The notes: generated by a model from the letters alone, not told the origin. Shown: positions 25,891-34,947, numbered from the stretch's first letter. The stretch: 64,000 nt of DNA from Streptomyces shenzhenensis (GCF_003688995.1 NZ_PENI01000040.1:23664-87663), one strand, 5' to 3'. A program made the numbers and translations.

Positions 25891-26368
25891 TCTTCACCAT
25901 CCATATGACGCAATGATGCACCGTTTTCCGGCCTTCGGTCGCTGCCGACGAGTGCGTGGTGAGCGGAGTACGTCGGCCGTCCGGCGGGGCTCGGCCGCCG
26001 GCTCGGACGGACTGAAAGCGCAGGTCACCAGGGGAGTCGGGTACTCCGCAGCGACCGAGGCGACTGGAAATTCGGTAGAGGAACACATTCACGTACACAT
26101 GTGCTTCCCCTGCGCGCGGCCGTGCCCACCTGAGGCGGTGTCATGCCCGGAGCATCCCAGGTGAGCTGCGGTTTCTTTTCCGTGTTCCGGGGGCGGGCCC
26201 CGAATGGCCGAAGGGCGATTCCGCTGTGTCCGGTGGCTGGGCTTCTTCGCCGTGAATCGTATGATCAGTGAGGCCGCTCCGTTCGTACCCGGGTCCGCGC
26301 CGCCTCACCATGGCTTCGCTAATCTGCGTCAGTCGTTGAGTCGCTTCAGTCACTGATAGAGGGACTAC
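25891..26368. other. Degenerate origin-like leader of second helicase module
   Basis: Non-coding. It contains weakened copies of the iterons seen at 4771-5202: AGCGACCGAGGCGACTGG near 26050, and GTTGAGTCGCTTCAGTCACTGATAG at about 26334-26358. The latter corresponds to the leader just before the primase start at 5175-5199. Only about two units are recognisable here and the central AT-rich block is missing, so origin function is probably lost. Confidence 0.55.
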
Positions 26369-26701
26369 ATGCCTGCTGAGCTGCCTTTTCCCGATCGCAA
26401 CTCGCGGCAGGAGCCCTCGTACGCCCTGACTACTCATCGGCGGTCACCGCTGATCGTCACACGGCGCGCCCGGCGAGGCCGGCCCGGTCACCTGTTCGCC
26501 CCCGCCGGCGGCCGTTCCGGCGCGCACACCCTCCCGGAAAACGCCCGCAAATCCGCTCTCCTGCCGTCCCGGCTCGCGCACGGACTCGAACACACCCTCC
26601 GCGTGGACGCCTCCCGTATAGACACCCCCGACGCGGTCCGCTCCCGTCGGCTGCTCGCCGCCGGAGCGCGGTGCGCCCCGCACCCAGGGAGCCGTTCATG
26701 A
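26369..26701 (+). CDS. Small ORF in the primase position of the second module
   Basis: A 110-residue Arg-rich protein. It starts at the position equivalent to the Prim-Pol start; the first residues (MPAELPF) resemble the primase N-terminus (MPADLRF). The rest shows no primase motifs. Its stop overlaps the helicase ATG (ATGA), the same coupling as in the first module. It may be a primase remnant after a deletion and fusion, kept because it couples translation of the helicase. Confidence 0.45.
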   Translation: MPAELPFPDRNSRQEPSYALTTHRRSPLIVTRRARRGRPGHLFAPAGGRSGAHTLPENARKSALLPSRLAHGLEHTLRVDASRIDTPDAVRSRRLLAAGARCAPHPGSRS

Positions 26702-28215
26702 CGGTTCCCGGCAACGAAAACGTCCTGTTCGACTTCGACCCCCAGACCGTTGCCGCCCAACTGCTCGCCCACCGGCCGGCATCCCTGGATTCCCGGTCGG
26801 CTGCCGACCAGGCGTCCCTCGCCGGCCGGGCGAGCGAGCGCGGCCTGCTGCCCGACACGCTCAGCGATCGCGGCATGGCCAAACTGTTCGTCAAGCTGTA
26901 CGCCGGCGACTACCAGTACGTGCCCGGCCTGGGCTGGTACCGCTGGGGCGGCACCCGTTGGCAGGTCGACGAGGACGACACCGCGCTGTGGGCCGCGGGC
27001 GACCTCGCCGAGAGCATCGCCGTCAGCGATCCGCAGGGCCTGCACAGTACCCAGGCCCTGCGGAAGCACCGCCGCCGGGCGCTGTCCACCGCCGGTATCA
27101 ACGCCATGCTCGTGCAGGCCAGGTCCGCGCCCGGCATGGTGTTGAACGCGGCTCTGCTGGACGCGGATCCGTATGCCCTGTGCACGCCCGACGGCATCGT
27201 CGATCTGCGCACCGGCAGAATGAAGAGGCCCGATCCGACCAAGGACTTCCACTCCCGCTCCACGGCGGTCAGCCCCCGGCATGTGTCCACCCCACGCTGG
27301 CAGCGCTTCCTGGCCGACACCTTCGGCGACGACGCCGAGGGCCGGGAGATGATCCGCTTCCTCCAATTGCTGCTCGGGTATTCGGTCACCGGCGATGTCG
27401 GCGGCCAGGTGATGCCCTTCCTGTTCGGTTCGGGCAAGAACGGCAAGTCGGTTCTGCTGGACGTGCTGATGAAGCTGTTGGGGGATTATGCGGATGCGGC
27501 TCCTCCTGGGTTTTTGATGGCGCGGCCTTATGAGGGGCATCCGACGGATCTGGCCGAGTTGCATGGTCGGCGGGTGATCGTGTGTTCGGAGGTGAAGCCG
27601 GGTGACAAGTTCGACGAGGCCCGGGTCAAGCTTCTGACCGGTGGTGACCGAATCAAGGCGCGTCGGATGCGGCAGGATTTCTTCAGTTTCGAACCCACGC
27701 ACAAGCTCTGGCTGTTGGGCAACCACCGGCCCGAGGTCGGCACGGGCGGGTTCGCGTTCTGGCGCCGGATGCGGCTGATTCCCTTCGAACGAGTCGTCCC
27801 CGACCACCGCAAGATCGACAACCTCGCCGACGTTCTCGTCACCGAGGAGGGCCCGGGTATTCTCGGCTGGCTCATCGACGGCGCCCGCCGCTATCTCGGC
27901 GGTGACAGGGACATCACCGGTCCCGAACGGGTGCGCATCGCCACCAACGCGTACGCCGAGACCGAGGACCACACCGGCCGGTTCTTCGACGAGTGCTGTG
28001 CCCGCGGCCCCGACCAACGGGTCGAGCAGGCCGGTCTCTACGCGGCCTACAGAACGTGGTGCGAACACGAAGGAGCCACGGCCATCTCCTCCCGGGTCTT
28101 CGCCCAACGGGCGCGCGAGCTGGCCGGTCTGGCCTCACCCAAGGAGATGATCCTGTCCAACTCGCGCAAGTACTACCCGGGCATCGGACTGCTTTCCGAC
28201 GAGGCGATGGTATGA
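26698..28215 (+). CDS. Second SF3/D5-type helicase, paralogue of 6318-7844
   Basis: A 505-residue helicase aligned with the first over its full length. The N-terminal third and C-terminus differ by many substitutions, whereas the core from Walker A (GSGKNGKS) to past the sensor-1 region is almost residue-identical. Codon use in the core is A/T-ended, as in copy one. Overlaps: ATGA with the upstream small ORF and ATGA with the downstream 133-aa gene. All catalytic motifs are intact, so it may be functional despite lacking a primase partner. Confidence 0.88.
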   Translation: MTVPGNENVLFDFDPQTVAAQLLAHRPASLDSRSAADQASLAGRASERGLLPDTLSDRGMAKLFVKLYAGDYQYVPGLGWYRWGGTRWQVDEDDTALWAAGDLAESIAVSDPQGLHSTQALRKHRRRALSTAGINAMLVQARSAPGMVLNAALLDADPYALCTPDGIVDLRTGRMKRPDPTKDFHSRSTAVSPRHVSTPRWQRFLADTFGDDAEGREMIRFLQLLLGYSVTGDVGGQVMPFLFGSGKNGKSVLLDVLMKLLGDYADAAPPGFLMARPYEGHPTDLAELHGRRVIVCSEVKPGDKFDEARVKLLTGGDRIKARRMRQDFFSFEPTHKLWLLGNHRPEVGTGGFAFWRRMRLIPFERVVPDHRKIDNLADVLVTEEGPGILGWLIDGARRYLGGDRDITGPERVRIATNAYAETEDHTGRFFDECCARGPDQRVEQAGLYAAYRTWCEHEGATAISSRVFAQRARELAGLASPKEMILSNSRKYYPGIGLLSDEAMV

Positions 28216-28613
28216 GTTCCCTGATCAGCGAAGACGAGATCAGCCACGAGACGGAACTCGTCTGGCTCGAGGACGTCGGCTGCCTCGACTATGTGCGGCA
28301 GAGCCTGGACCGGCTCTCCACCCGTCGCGGCAGGCCGGCCTACCGCCGTGACGGCCGGATGGTGGGCTATGCCCAACTCGGGCCCGGGGCAAAGGCGTCA
28401 CACTGCTCCGGGACCTTTCGGCGCCGCGTCTTCTGGCTGCTGCCGCACGACCGCGACAGCGTTCCCGAAGGCCTCTACGCCAGTGGGGCCCCGGCCGAGG
28501 CCATCGATCCCCGCACCCTGGCCCCGGGCCACAAGGGACGCAAGACGGAGCGCTCCGAGGGCGGCCCGCCGTCCCCCGCGATGCGGGAACTGGGCCTGGA
28601 ACTGTCCTGGTGA
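28212..28613 (+). CDS. Conserved helicase-module protein, second copy
   Basis: A 133-residue homologue of the 7841 protein, equal in length and very similar throughout: SLISEDEISHETELVWLED, DYVRQSLDRL, RDGRMVGYAQLG, FRRRVFWLLPHDRDSVPEG and KTERSEGGPPSPAM. Coupled to the helicase by ATGA overlap. Function unknown. Its conservation in a degraded module argues for a selected role with the helicase. Confidence 0.8.
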   Translation: MSSLISEDEISHETELVWLEDVGCLDYVRQSLDRLSTRRGRPAYRRDGRMVGYAQLGPGAKASHCSGTFRRRVFWLLPHDRDSVPEGLYASGAPAEAIDPRTLAPGHKGRKTERSEGGPPSPAMRELGLELSW

Positions 28614-29240
28614 CACCGCGTGTCCGGCGGGCCGTTCCTGACCCGCTGTCGGGCGGCCGCCGGTCGGTCCGCGCACGACGTCACCGTCCGTTCGGGCTGT
28701 GTCCGTTCCGGCCGGCCTCTCGACGGAGAGCTTCCGCCGTTCGGCGCGCTCGGTTCTCCCGGAGAGGACGCGCACCCAAAACGGGCCCGGAGACGGCCTC
28801 GGCCGGGGCGTCCTGATCCGGATTCACTCGCGCGCAGCTCCACGGCGGCGGGCCGCAATACAGCGCGCCAGCCAGGCCAATGACCGCCGTCGGCTTCTTC
28901 CCCGACGTCGGTGCCGGCGATTTCCTGCCCCGTCCGGCGCCCGGCCGGGGCCGGTATCTCACGGGCTCACCGGCGCGCGGGTGGCTGCCGGGGGCGTTCT
29001 CCGCGCGGCCTGGCGACCCATCATGTGCCGCGCAACCGTGAGCGTCGGCGCTCGTCCTCGACCGGCACTCCCGTCAGTCCGTCGAAGGGGTCACCTCGTC
29101 ACAGCGCCACGGTGTCACAGCGCCACGGCCGGCGCCGGCGGGCGTCGGACCACGGTCCCGGCGCGGGAACCGTTCCCGGGTGAAACGGCGGGCGGTGAAG
29201 CGCCCTGGTGTCGGAAGGGCGGAGCCTTCGGCAGGTGTGG
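28614..29240. other. Non-coding stretch after the second module
   Basis: No gene has convincing codon structure here. A short tandem repeat (CACAGCGCCACGG twice, near 29100-29127) is the only pattern seen. In the first module the equivalent position is followed by the ABM and tap-tpg genes; nothing similar is present here. Confidence 0.5.
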
Positions 29241-29618
29241 TCATGCCGAATTCGCCCGGGAACGTATCGGGGGGATCTCCAGCACCTCCACCGTGTTCGG
29301 GCCTGCGGTGTAGTAGGCCCTGAGCACCCCCGCCTGCGAGAGCTTGTCGACGCAGCGGGCGCAGGGCCGCGCCAGCATGGGCACGCAGGCGGCGTTGACC
29401 CGGGCCACGAACACTATGCTCACCGGGGCCCCGCGGGCGCGCCGGAGCGCGGCGTCCTCCGCGTGGAACGTGCTGTTGCGGTGATCGATGAGGGGCGAGT
29501 TCCGGTACTTGTTGGAACTCGCGACGACGACGCGGCTGCCCGCGGCCAGCACGGCTCCCACCCGGTGACGGCATTGTGACCTGATGGCTTGCCGGATCGC
29601 CAGGCGGATCAAGTTCAT
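29241..29618 (-). CDS. Cytidine deaminase-like zinc hydrolase
   Basis: A 125-residue protein with the deaminase zinc signatures: HAEDAALRR (His-Ala-Glu, near residue 53) and PCARC (Pro-Cys-x-x-Cys, near residue 86). Length suits the cytidine/blasticidin-S deaminase class. ATG 29618 follows AAGGA. It lies just downstream of the sigma factor gene in the same direction (92-base gap), so it may be in its operon. Substrate (nucleoside, nucleotide or modified base) cannot be decided from sequence. Confidence 0.82.
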   Translation of the reverse strand: MNLIRLAIRQAIRSQCRHRVGAVLAAGSRVVVASSNKYRNSPLIDHRNSTFHAEDAALRRARGAPVSIVFVARVNAACVPMLARPCARCVDKLSQAGVLRAYYTAGPNTVEVLEIPPIRSRANSA

Positions 29619-29710
29619 CGAATTCCTTGCAGTCTGAGGGCGCCCTGCGTACGGCTCGGGCGGTGGTGAAGGGCTCCCTTGAACGAGAGGTGCCCGTCGG
29701 GCGGATCCGC

Positions 29711-30526
29711 TCAGACTGGTAAGAGGTCGTTCAGTTCGTCGATCTCCCGGTAGAGACCGGCACATGTGTCGCAGCCGTCGAGGTGCACCATGACCTCTTC
29801 CGATCCGCATTCGCCGAGCCGGCCGCGGGAGTACGCGGCGAGCCGGCCCACGTAGTAGGAGCACCGGCTGGGATAACTCTGGTGGTCCAGGTGAACCGAG
29901 AGGTAGGCCTGCCGTAACCCCTCTTTGGCCCGGTAGGCCAGGGCGGCGACACTGTTCGGGCTGATGCCCATGGTGTCGGCGATCGAGGCGGGCTGCTGGG
30001 ACTGGACGATGGTGCACCACAGGATGGTTCGCCACCGGTCCGACAGAGAGGACAGCGCCTCCCGCACCAGTACGTGCTCGTACTTTCTGAGGGCCTCGTT
30101 CCCGGCGGACGCCGCGTACTCCACCTCGTAGGCGCTCACGTCCGGCACCGGCACCTGCCGCCCCGAGTTCCGTCCGGACTCGGTCACCAGATTGCGCAGG
30201 ACGCGCAGCAGATAGCTCCGGAACGAGGTGGACGGGCCGCCGCCCGATCTGAGGGCCTGCAGCACACGGAAGAATGCCTCGGCGACGAAATCCTGTGCGG
30301 TGTACGCGTCATTGGTGTGCATGGAGGCCAGCCGGTAGGCGGCTCCACGGTGGCGGTTGAAGAGCTCGGCGAAGGCTTCGGTGTCGCCGCCTCGGACTAA
30401 CTGGGTCAACTCCTGGTCACTGAGGTTTTCTGTCGGAGGATCGGCATTCTGCCGGCCCGGCTGGCCGGCGGACGTTGCGTAGTGTCCGGCCGAAGAATAC
30501 AAGGCGGCTCCTGGATGAGGGATCAT
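29711..30526 (-). CDS. ECF-like sigma factor with C-terminal zinc motif
   Basis: About 271 residues from ATG 30526 (a longer start at ATG 30586 is possible; neither has a strong ribosome site). Region 2 is GGDTEAFAELFNRHR; region 4 is LSSLSDRWRTILWCTIVQSQ and SIADTMGISPNSVAALAYRA. A C-terminal HxxxCxxC (HLDGCDTC) resembles the zinc site of anti-sigma factors, so the protein may regulate itself. A close paralogue is at 57567-58358, and both genes share a promoter-like box upstream. Confidence 0.85.
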   Translation of the reverse strand: MIPHPGAALYSSAGHYATSAGQPGRQNADPPTENLSDQELTQLVRGGDTEAFAELFNRHRGAAYRLASMHTNDAYTAQDFVAEAFFRVLQALRSGGGPSTSFRSYLLRVLRNLVTESGRNSGRQVPVPDVSAYEVEYAASAGNEALRKYEHVLVREALSSLSDRWRTILWCTIVQSQQPASIADTMGISPNSVAALAYRAKEGLRQAYLSVHLDHQSYPSRCSYYVGRLAAYSRGRLGECGSEEVMVHLDGCDTCAGLYREIDELNDLLPV

Positions 30527-30935
30527 CGCGAGCGAGTTCCGGAGGTCGGATCCACGGTCGGCGTGTGAGCGGCGGTGATGCGACATCGCACATCGAGCAG
30601 GGCTGGCGAACAGGTGTCACATACGCCGCCGAGACGCCGCCCGAGCCTGGAGGAGGGCAGGTCTGACTCAGGACATCGGCGCAAGGACTCCCATGGTCGA
30701 GTGAGGGATTGTCACCCCTTTATAGAGCCTTCAGATCATCCCAGAGCTAGTCACGCCACGCATTCGGTGGAAGATTCGTCATTCGGGCCCTGGGAATATC
30801 GGATCATCCGACCGGATGTTATGCCTGCCGCCTTTGTGAAACGCGTCGGCGGTTCCTGCGCAAAATGGGTGATTGGTCGAATTGGATCGAGTATTGCCGG
30901 GGTTCTGACTGCCCCGACGTGAAAAGTGAGTCCAC
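30527..30935. promoter_or_regulatory. Divergent promoter region with conserved sigma-gene box
   Basis: Positions 30706-30732 (minus strand) match 57135-57161 in 23 of 27 bases: a GAAGGC, then TATAAAGGGGTG, then CAATCC. The match is upstream of the paralogous sigma gene in the same orientation. It is probably the promoter or operator used by both. The right part (30740-30935) must hold the promoter of the PAP2 operon; no specific motif stands out. Confidence 0.5.
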
Positions 30936-31445
30936 ATGGATCACTTCGACGACATGGATCACCGGATCCTTGCCACGTTCCGTGCCCGCGGTGCCGATCC
31001 ATGCCTCGCGTCCGCCGCTCGCGGTCTGTCGCTGGCCGGTGAGCACGGCGCGCTGTGGCTCGCGGTGGGGCTGACGGGGGCCGCTGTCGACAGGGCGCGG
31101 CGCGCCTCGTGGGTGCGCGGGACGGCGCTGGTCGCGGGCGCGCATCTGGCGAGCATGGGGGTGAAGCGGGTGGTGCGCCGTGCGCGCCCCGCGCATGCGG
31201 AGCCTCTGGTGCGTACGGCGGGGCAGCACTCCTTTCCGAGTTCGCATGCGGCGTCCGCGGCGGCTGCCGCCGTGGCCTTCGGGGCACTGGGGGCGCACGC
31301 GGTGGCGCCGTTCGCGGCCGCGATGTGCCTGTCCCGGCTGGTCGTGGGGGTCCACTACCCGTCCGACGTCGCCGCGGGCGCGGCACTGGGCGCGCTCACG
31401 GCGCGCATCGGAACGCGCTGGATGAGGGGGCAGACCGGTGGCTGA
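30936..31445 (+). CDS. PAP2-family membrane phosphatase
   Basis: A 169-residue membrane protein with all three PAP2 phosphatase motifs: K-x6-RP (KRVVRRARP), PSSHAAS, and SRLVVGVHYPSD (SR-x5-H-x3-D). It overlaps the next gene by 8 bases. In mycobacteria the homologous gene next to the phosphoribosyltransferase (Rv3807c beside Rv3806c) is proposed to dephosphorylate decaprenylphosphoryl-5-phosphoribose. The same gene order suggests the same step here. Confidence 0.9.
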   Translation: MDHFDDMDHRILATFRARGADPCLASAARGLSLAGEHGALWLAVGLTGAAVDRARRASWVRGTALVAGAHLASMGVKRVVRRARPAHAEPLVRTAGQHSFPSSHAASAAAAAVAFGALGAHAVAPFAAAMCLSRLVVGVHYPSDVAAGAALGALTARIGTRWMRGQTGG

Positions 31446-32388
31446 GACGGCACAGCTCGAGCGTCGCACGCACAGTCCGCGACAGGAACGCCCCGAACGC
31501 CCGGTCGGAGGCAACCTCTTACGCGGGATCCTCAGAACCGCGCGGCCCAAACAGTGGGTCAAGAACGTCCTGGTGGTCGCCGCCCCGGTGGCGGCAGGCC
31601 AGCTCCTCGCGCCCCATGCCCTGGGTCGACTCGCCCTTGTCTTCGTGCTGTTCACCGCGTGTGCCGCGGCGGTCTACCTGGTCAACGACGCGCGCGACGT
31701 CGAGGCCGACCGCGCGCATCCCACCAAGTGCCGTCGTCCGGTCGCGGCCGGGGACGTGCCGGTACCGGTGGCGTATGCGGTGGGGAGCGTGCTGGCGGTG
31801 GTGGCGCCGCTGGCCGCGGCCTGGCTGATCTCGCCGGCCGTCGCGGCGCTGCTGGCGGCGTATCTCGGCATGCAATGGGCGTACTCCGTCAGCCTCAAGC
31901 ATGTGCTGGTCGTCGATCTGGTGATCGTCACGACGGGCTTCCTGATGCGCGCGATGATCGGCGGGATCGCGCTCGGTATTCCGCTGTCGCGCTGGTTCCT
32001 GATCACCACGGGTTTCGGGGCGCTGTTCATGGTGGCGGCGAAGCGGTACTCCGAGGCGCTCCAGATGGCCGGGAAAACGGGTGCCACGCGGGCGCTGCTG
32101 ACCTCGTACACGGCGAGCTATCTGCGCTTCGTGTGGCAGCTGGCCGCCTCGGTCGCCGTCCTCGGCTACTGCATGTGGACCCTGGAGGACGGCGCGGTGC
32201 ACGCGGGTGTGCTGCCGTGGCGGCACCTGTCGATGGTCGCCTTCATCCTCGCGGTGCTCAGATATGCCGTCTTCGCCGATCGCGGCACCGCCGGTGAGCC
32301 CGAGGACGTGGTCCTGCGCGACCGGGCCCTGGCCCTGATCGGGGTGGTGTGGCTGGCGTTGTACGGTCTGGCGGTGGCCCATTGGTGA
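31438..32388 (+). CDS. Decaprenyl-phosphate phosphoribosyltransferase (UbiA family)
   Basis: A 316-residue polytopic UbiA-type prenyltransferase-fold protein. The Asp-rich motif NDARDVEAD (NDxxDxxxD) lies near residue 82 and a second motif VDLVIVTTGFLMRA further on. The N-terminal LRTARPKQWVKNVLV is typical of DPPR synthases (Rv3806c type), which transfer 5-phosphoribose from PRPP to a polyprenyl phosphate. Coupled by overlaps to PAP2 (8 bases) and GtrA (4 bases). Streptomyces walls lack mycobacterial arabinogalactan, so the final sugar acceptor is an open question. Confidence 0.88.
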   Translation: MAETAQLERRTHSPRQERPERPVGGNLLRGILRTARPKQWVKNVLVVAAPVAAGQLLAPHALGRLALVFVLFTACAAAVYLVNDARDVEADRAHPTKCRRPVAAGDVPVPVAYAVGSVLAVVAPLAAAWLISPAVAALLAAYLGMQWAYSVSLKHVLVVDLVIVTTGFLMRAMIGGIALGIPLSRWFLITTGFGALFMVAAKRYSEALQMAGKTGATRALLTSYTASYLRFVWQLAASVAVLGYCMWTLEDGAVHAGVLPWRHLSMVAFILAVLRYAVFADRGTAGEPEDVVLRDRALALIGVVWLALYGLAVAHW

Positions 32389-32858
32389 GCCGGCGCGAGC
32401 TGCTGGGTTTCGCCGGCGCCGGCCTTCTCGCGTACGCCGTCGACCTGGGCCTCTTCCTCTGGCTGCGGGGTCCAGCCGGCCTCGGCCCGCTGACCGCGAA
32501 GGTGCTGTCCTTCGCGGCGGGCTGCACGGTCGCCTACCTCGGCAACATGCTCGGCACCTACCGGCACACGCGGACCAGGGGCCTGCGCTCGTACGGCGTC
32601 TTCCTCGCGGTGCACCTGGCCGGCGCCCTCGTCCAGCTGCTCTGTCTCGCCGTCAGCCACTACGGCCTGGGCCTGACCTCACAGCGTGCCGACACCGTCT
32701 CCGGCGCCGGGATCGGCATGGCGCTGGCGACCGTCCTGCGGTTCTGGGGCGCGCGGACACTGGTCTTCGGCGGCGGGGGAGGGGCACCTGCGCGTGACGC
32801 CGGGCCGGGCACGGCTGACGTACCGGAAACAGTGCGGTACGGCCCGGTCGGACCATAG
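32385..32858 (+). CDS. GtrA-family membrane protein
   Basis: A 157-residue protein with four predicted transmembrane helices, typical GtrA (FAGAGLLAYAVDLGLFLWL near the start, conserved RFWGARTLVF near the end). The GTG start overlaps the preceding stop (GTGA). In mycobacteria a GtrA protein (Rv3789) assists decaprenylphosphoryl-arabinose use, so co-occurrence with DPPR synthase supports a prenyl-linked pentose pathway. A Gly/Pro-rich soluble tail of about 30 residues is present. Confidence 0.87.
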   Translation: MSRRELLGFAGAGLLAYAVDLGLFLWLRGPAGLGPLTAKVLSFAAGCTVAYLGNMLGTYRHTRTRGLRSYGVFLAVHLAGALVQLLCLAVSHYGLGLTSQRADTVSGAGIGMALATVLRFWGARTLVFGGGGGAPARDAGPGTADVPETVRYGPVGP

Positions 32859-33495
32859 GAAAAGAATGTGTCGAACGCTCCTCGGATCCACTGAAGAACG
32901 TGTTCGAGGAAAACGGCCGGAAGGAAGGTGAATACCGCGGGGCTGTCCGTGTGGTGAGGGAAATGCGTGATACTCTCGGCGAGTCAAATCCGGGTGCTGC
33001 TCGTTGCATTCGGAGAGGCGATTCCGTGCTGCCCGAAAAAAGAGATGCGGGCGCCACGGAATAATAATCGACGTGCAGTGAACAGCTGACTTGATTGCTG
33101 GACTGAGCACCGGTACGGGTGCTTTTCCTTTGCGTCGGTCGGCGGACCGAGTTTCCTGGCCCAGTGACTGGAGAGGGCTGAGTCGGGAAAACGGGAGTGG
33201 TGCTTTGCTCCGTGAGCATCGCTCCGCCGCCGGTAGCCCGGAGTTGCCCATGGCTCCGGGCTATTGGCATGACGGCTTTTCTCTGACCGGTGTGTGTCGC
33301 CGTCCGTGCAGCAATATGAGGACGGGCACCTGCCGTCGGCAGAGGGAACAGTGGAACAACGGGAACGCGCGAGGTCAGCTCGCGCACAACCGGGCCGTCC
33401 CGCGCCTTGGCCCCGGCGCCGCGGAAGGGAACGACGGGCCCGGGGCGGGAACCTGACCGGGCGGGGTGCCCCGCGTCGTCGGTCCGCGGTCGCCG
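32859..33495. other. Intergenic region with a conserved triple-GGAAC element
   Basis: No protein gene seen over 640 bases. At 33344-33377 is one copy of a three-part element (GGGAACA, GGAACAAC, GGGAAC, then AGGTCA) reading rightward. Two other copies are at 34143-34176 and 50814-50846. Together with the copy at 34143 it forms an inverted pair around the SALP gene. Confidence 0.5.
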
Positions 33496-34002
33496 TCAGG
33501 CCCTGCCCAGCAGGGCGGCCAGCCGCTCGTCGAGGGCCGGTTCGACCTCCTCGCCGCCCCGCTCGACCAGCGCGTACGAGCGCAGCAGGAAACGACGCAG
33601 GACAGGTGTGTCGAACTTGGCCACGGCCCTGCCCTCGTGGCCCCGGAACTCCATGATCGTGTAGGCGGGGCCGCAGGGCCAGATGTACACATCGCCGATG
33701 CCGGCGGGCTCGTACAGGCCCTGGGCCAGCAGTTCGCGGGCGAACGACCAGGTCATGTCCTTGCCGTCGGGGGACACCAGCGACGGGAAGTCGATGTGCA
33801 CCGCCAGCGGATCGGCACGGCCGTACCGCAGGGCCACGGGGATCAGAACCTGCTGATTGGGCGCGGCGATCAGCCGGGCGCCGGCGGCCTGCCTGAGTGT
33901 GCCGTCCGGCATCGGGCCGCGTGCCGAGTCCCAGTAGGGCAGACGCCGGACCGCCTCCGTGGCCCGCCGGTGCGCCCGTTCACTACGTGTGAATCTGAAC
34001 AT
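33496..34002 (-). CDS. SsgA-like protein (SALP) with N-terminal extension
   Basis: A 168-residue SALP. The conserved domain begins at MPDGTLRQAAGARL and contains DPLAVHIDFPS, MTWSFARELLAQG, GDVYIWPCG and FLLRSYALV. About 30 extra N-terminal residues precede it; an internal ATG at 33912 would give a standard-length protein, and no clear ribosome site decides between them. Likely roles are in septum or spore-wall control. A triple-GGAAC element lies about 140 bases upstream. Confidence 0.85.
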   Translation of the reverse strand: MFRFTRSERAHRRATEAVRRLPYWDSARGPMPDGTLRQAAGARLIAAPNQQVLIPVALRYGRADPLAVHIDFPSLVSPDGKDMTWSFARELLAQGLYEPAGIGDVYIWPCGPAYTIMEFRGHEGRAVAKFDTPVLRRFLLRSYALVERGGEEVEPALDERLAALLGRA

Positions 34003-34142
34003 GACTATGAGATGTGTCTTTCTGTGTGTACAGCATCACCCGGCGGGTGCGGCGCACGCGGCGGAAGGTCCGACGAGCCGAGTGGGCCGTTCCCCTTCGT
34101 CGCCGCGTGCGCGGGCGCGAGGTGTCCCGGCCTCACAGGGGC

Positions 34143-34176
34143 TGACCTGGCGTGTTCCCGTTGTTCCGCTGTTCCC
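34143..34176 (-). promoter_or_regulatory. Triple GGAAC element upstream of SALP gene
   Basis: On the minus strand: GGGAACA, two bases, GGAACAAC, GGGAAC, six bases, then AGGTCA. It differs from the 33344 copy at about three positions and from the 50846 copy (before the exosortase operon) at about five. The three GGAAC cores recur every 8-9 bp. It ends about 140 bases before the SALP start. Confidence 0.6.
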
Positions 34177-34212
34177 CTTGATTGCGGCTGGCGCCTGCGC
34201 ACACCAGGTTCG

Positions 34213-34947
34213 TCAATGACGCACGGGGCCCCGTTTCGTGTTGCGCATGGCGTGCTGCGGGCGGTACCGGTACGAGAACTGTCCGACGAGCTCCTGGAAG
34301 CAGGCCAGCGCGGTGAGCGGCGGAATTCCGGCGACGGCCATCATGAGCAGGGACTTCGAGGAGTTCCCGACGCAGAGCGCGACCGACCCGACGGAGGCGG
34401 TCACGATGACGGTCCAGGACCAACGGGCGGTCCGGCGCTGCAGCGAGGCGCGCATGATGGACAGGCCCGCCGCGAGCCAGGGCCCGTACAGCATCCACGG
34501 CCACCAGCGCGCCAGACTCTGCGGCATGAACAAGGCGGCGACGGCGCGCAGTTGCTCGTACGAATAGGAGATGGACCAGCCCAGCATCGCCAGGGTGCAC
34601 ACGATGATCGTGGTGAGCAGGATGGCGGTCGGCCTGATCCTGGGCCCGCCGGCGTGGCTGCGGTTCCTCGGCCCGGCGGTCGGCTGGACGGTCGGAGCCC
34701 GGTACGGGTCGTTCCCGGACGGGGGCGAGTAGCTGGGACCCATGGTGGATTCCATGTTCAGCATGTGAGCCAATTCCGCGTCGAGATCCCAGCCACCTCC
34801 TGTCATGCGCGCCTCGGGGGTGTGCTGGCAGTAATGCGTCTGAAACGTGTTGCACTGCTCGCAGTACGGATCCGACGGGGCGTCGTACCCGACGCCCTGG
34901 GGGAACTGGCTGCCGTAGGGGTCGAACCTGCCCCGGTACTCATCCAT
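34213..34947 (-). CDS. DUF2637-like membrane protein
   Basis: A 244-residue protein: a cysteine/histidine cluster at the N-terminus (CEQCNTFQTHYCQH, possible zinc site), a Pro-rich linker, then four hydrophobic helices (from ILLTTIIVCTLAMLGW onward). The membrane part resembles DUF2637/SpdB-like proteins found on conjugative Streptomyces plasmids and in developmental loci. ATG 34947 overlaps the upstream stop in ATGGATGA, so it is chosen over 34959. Role uncertain. Confidence 0.6.
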   Translation of the reverse strand: MDEYRGRFDPYGSQFPQGVGYDAPSDPYCEQCNTFQTHYCQHTPEARMTGGGWDLDAELAHMLNMESTMGPSYSPPSGNDPYRAPTVQPTAGPRNRSHAGGPRIRPTAILLTTIIVCTLAMLGWSISYSYEQLRAVAALFMPQSLARWWPWMLYGPWLAAGLSIMRASLQRRTARWSWTVIVTASVGSVALCVGNSSKSLLMMAVAGIPPLTALACFQELVGQFSYRYRPQHAMRNTKRGPVRH

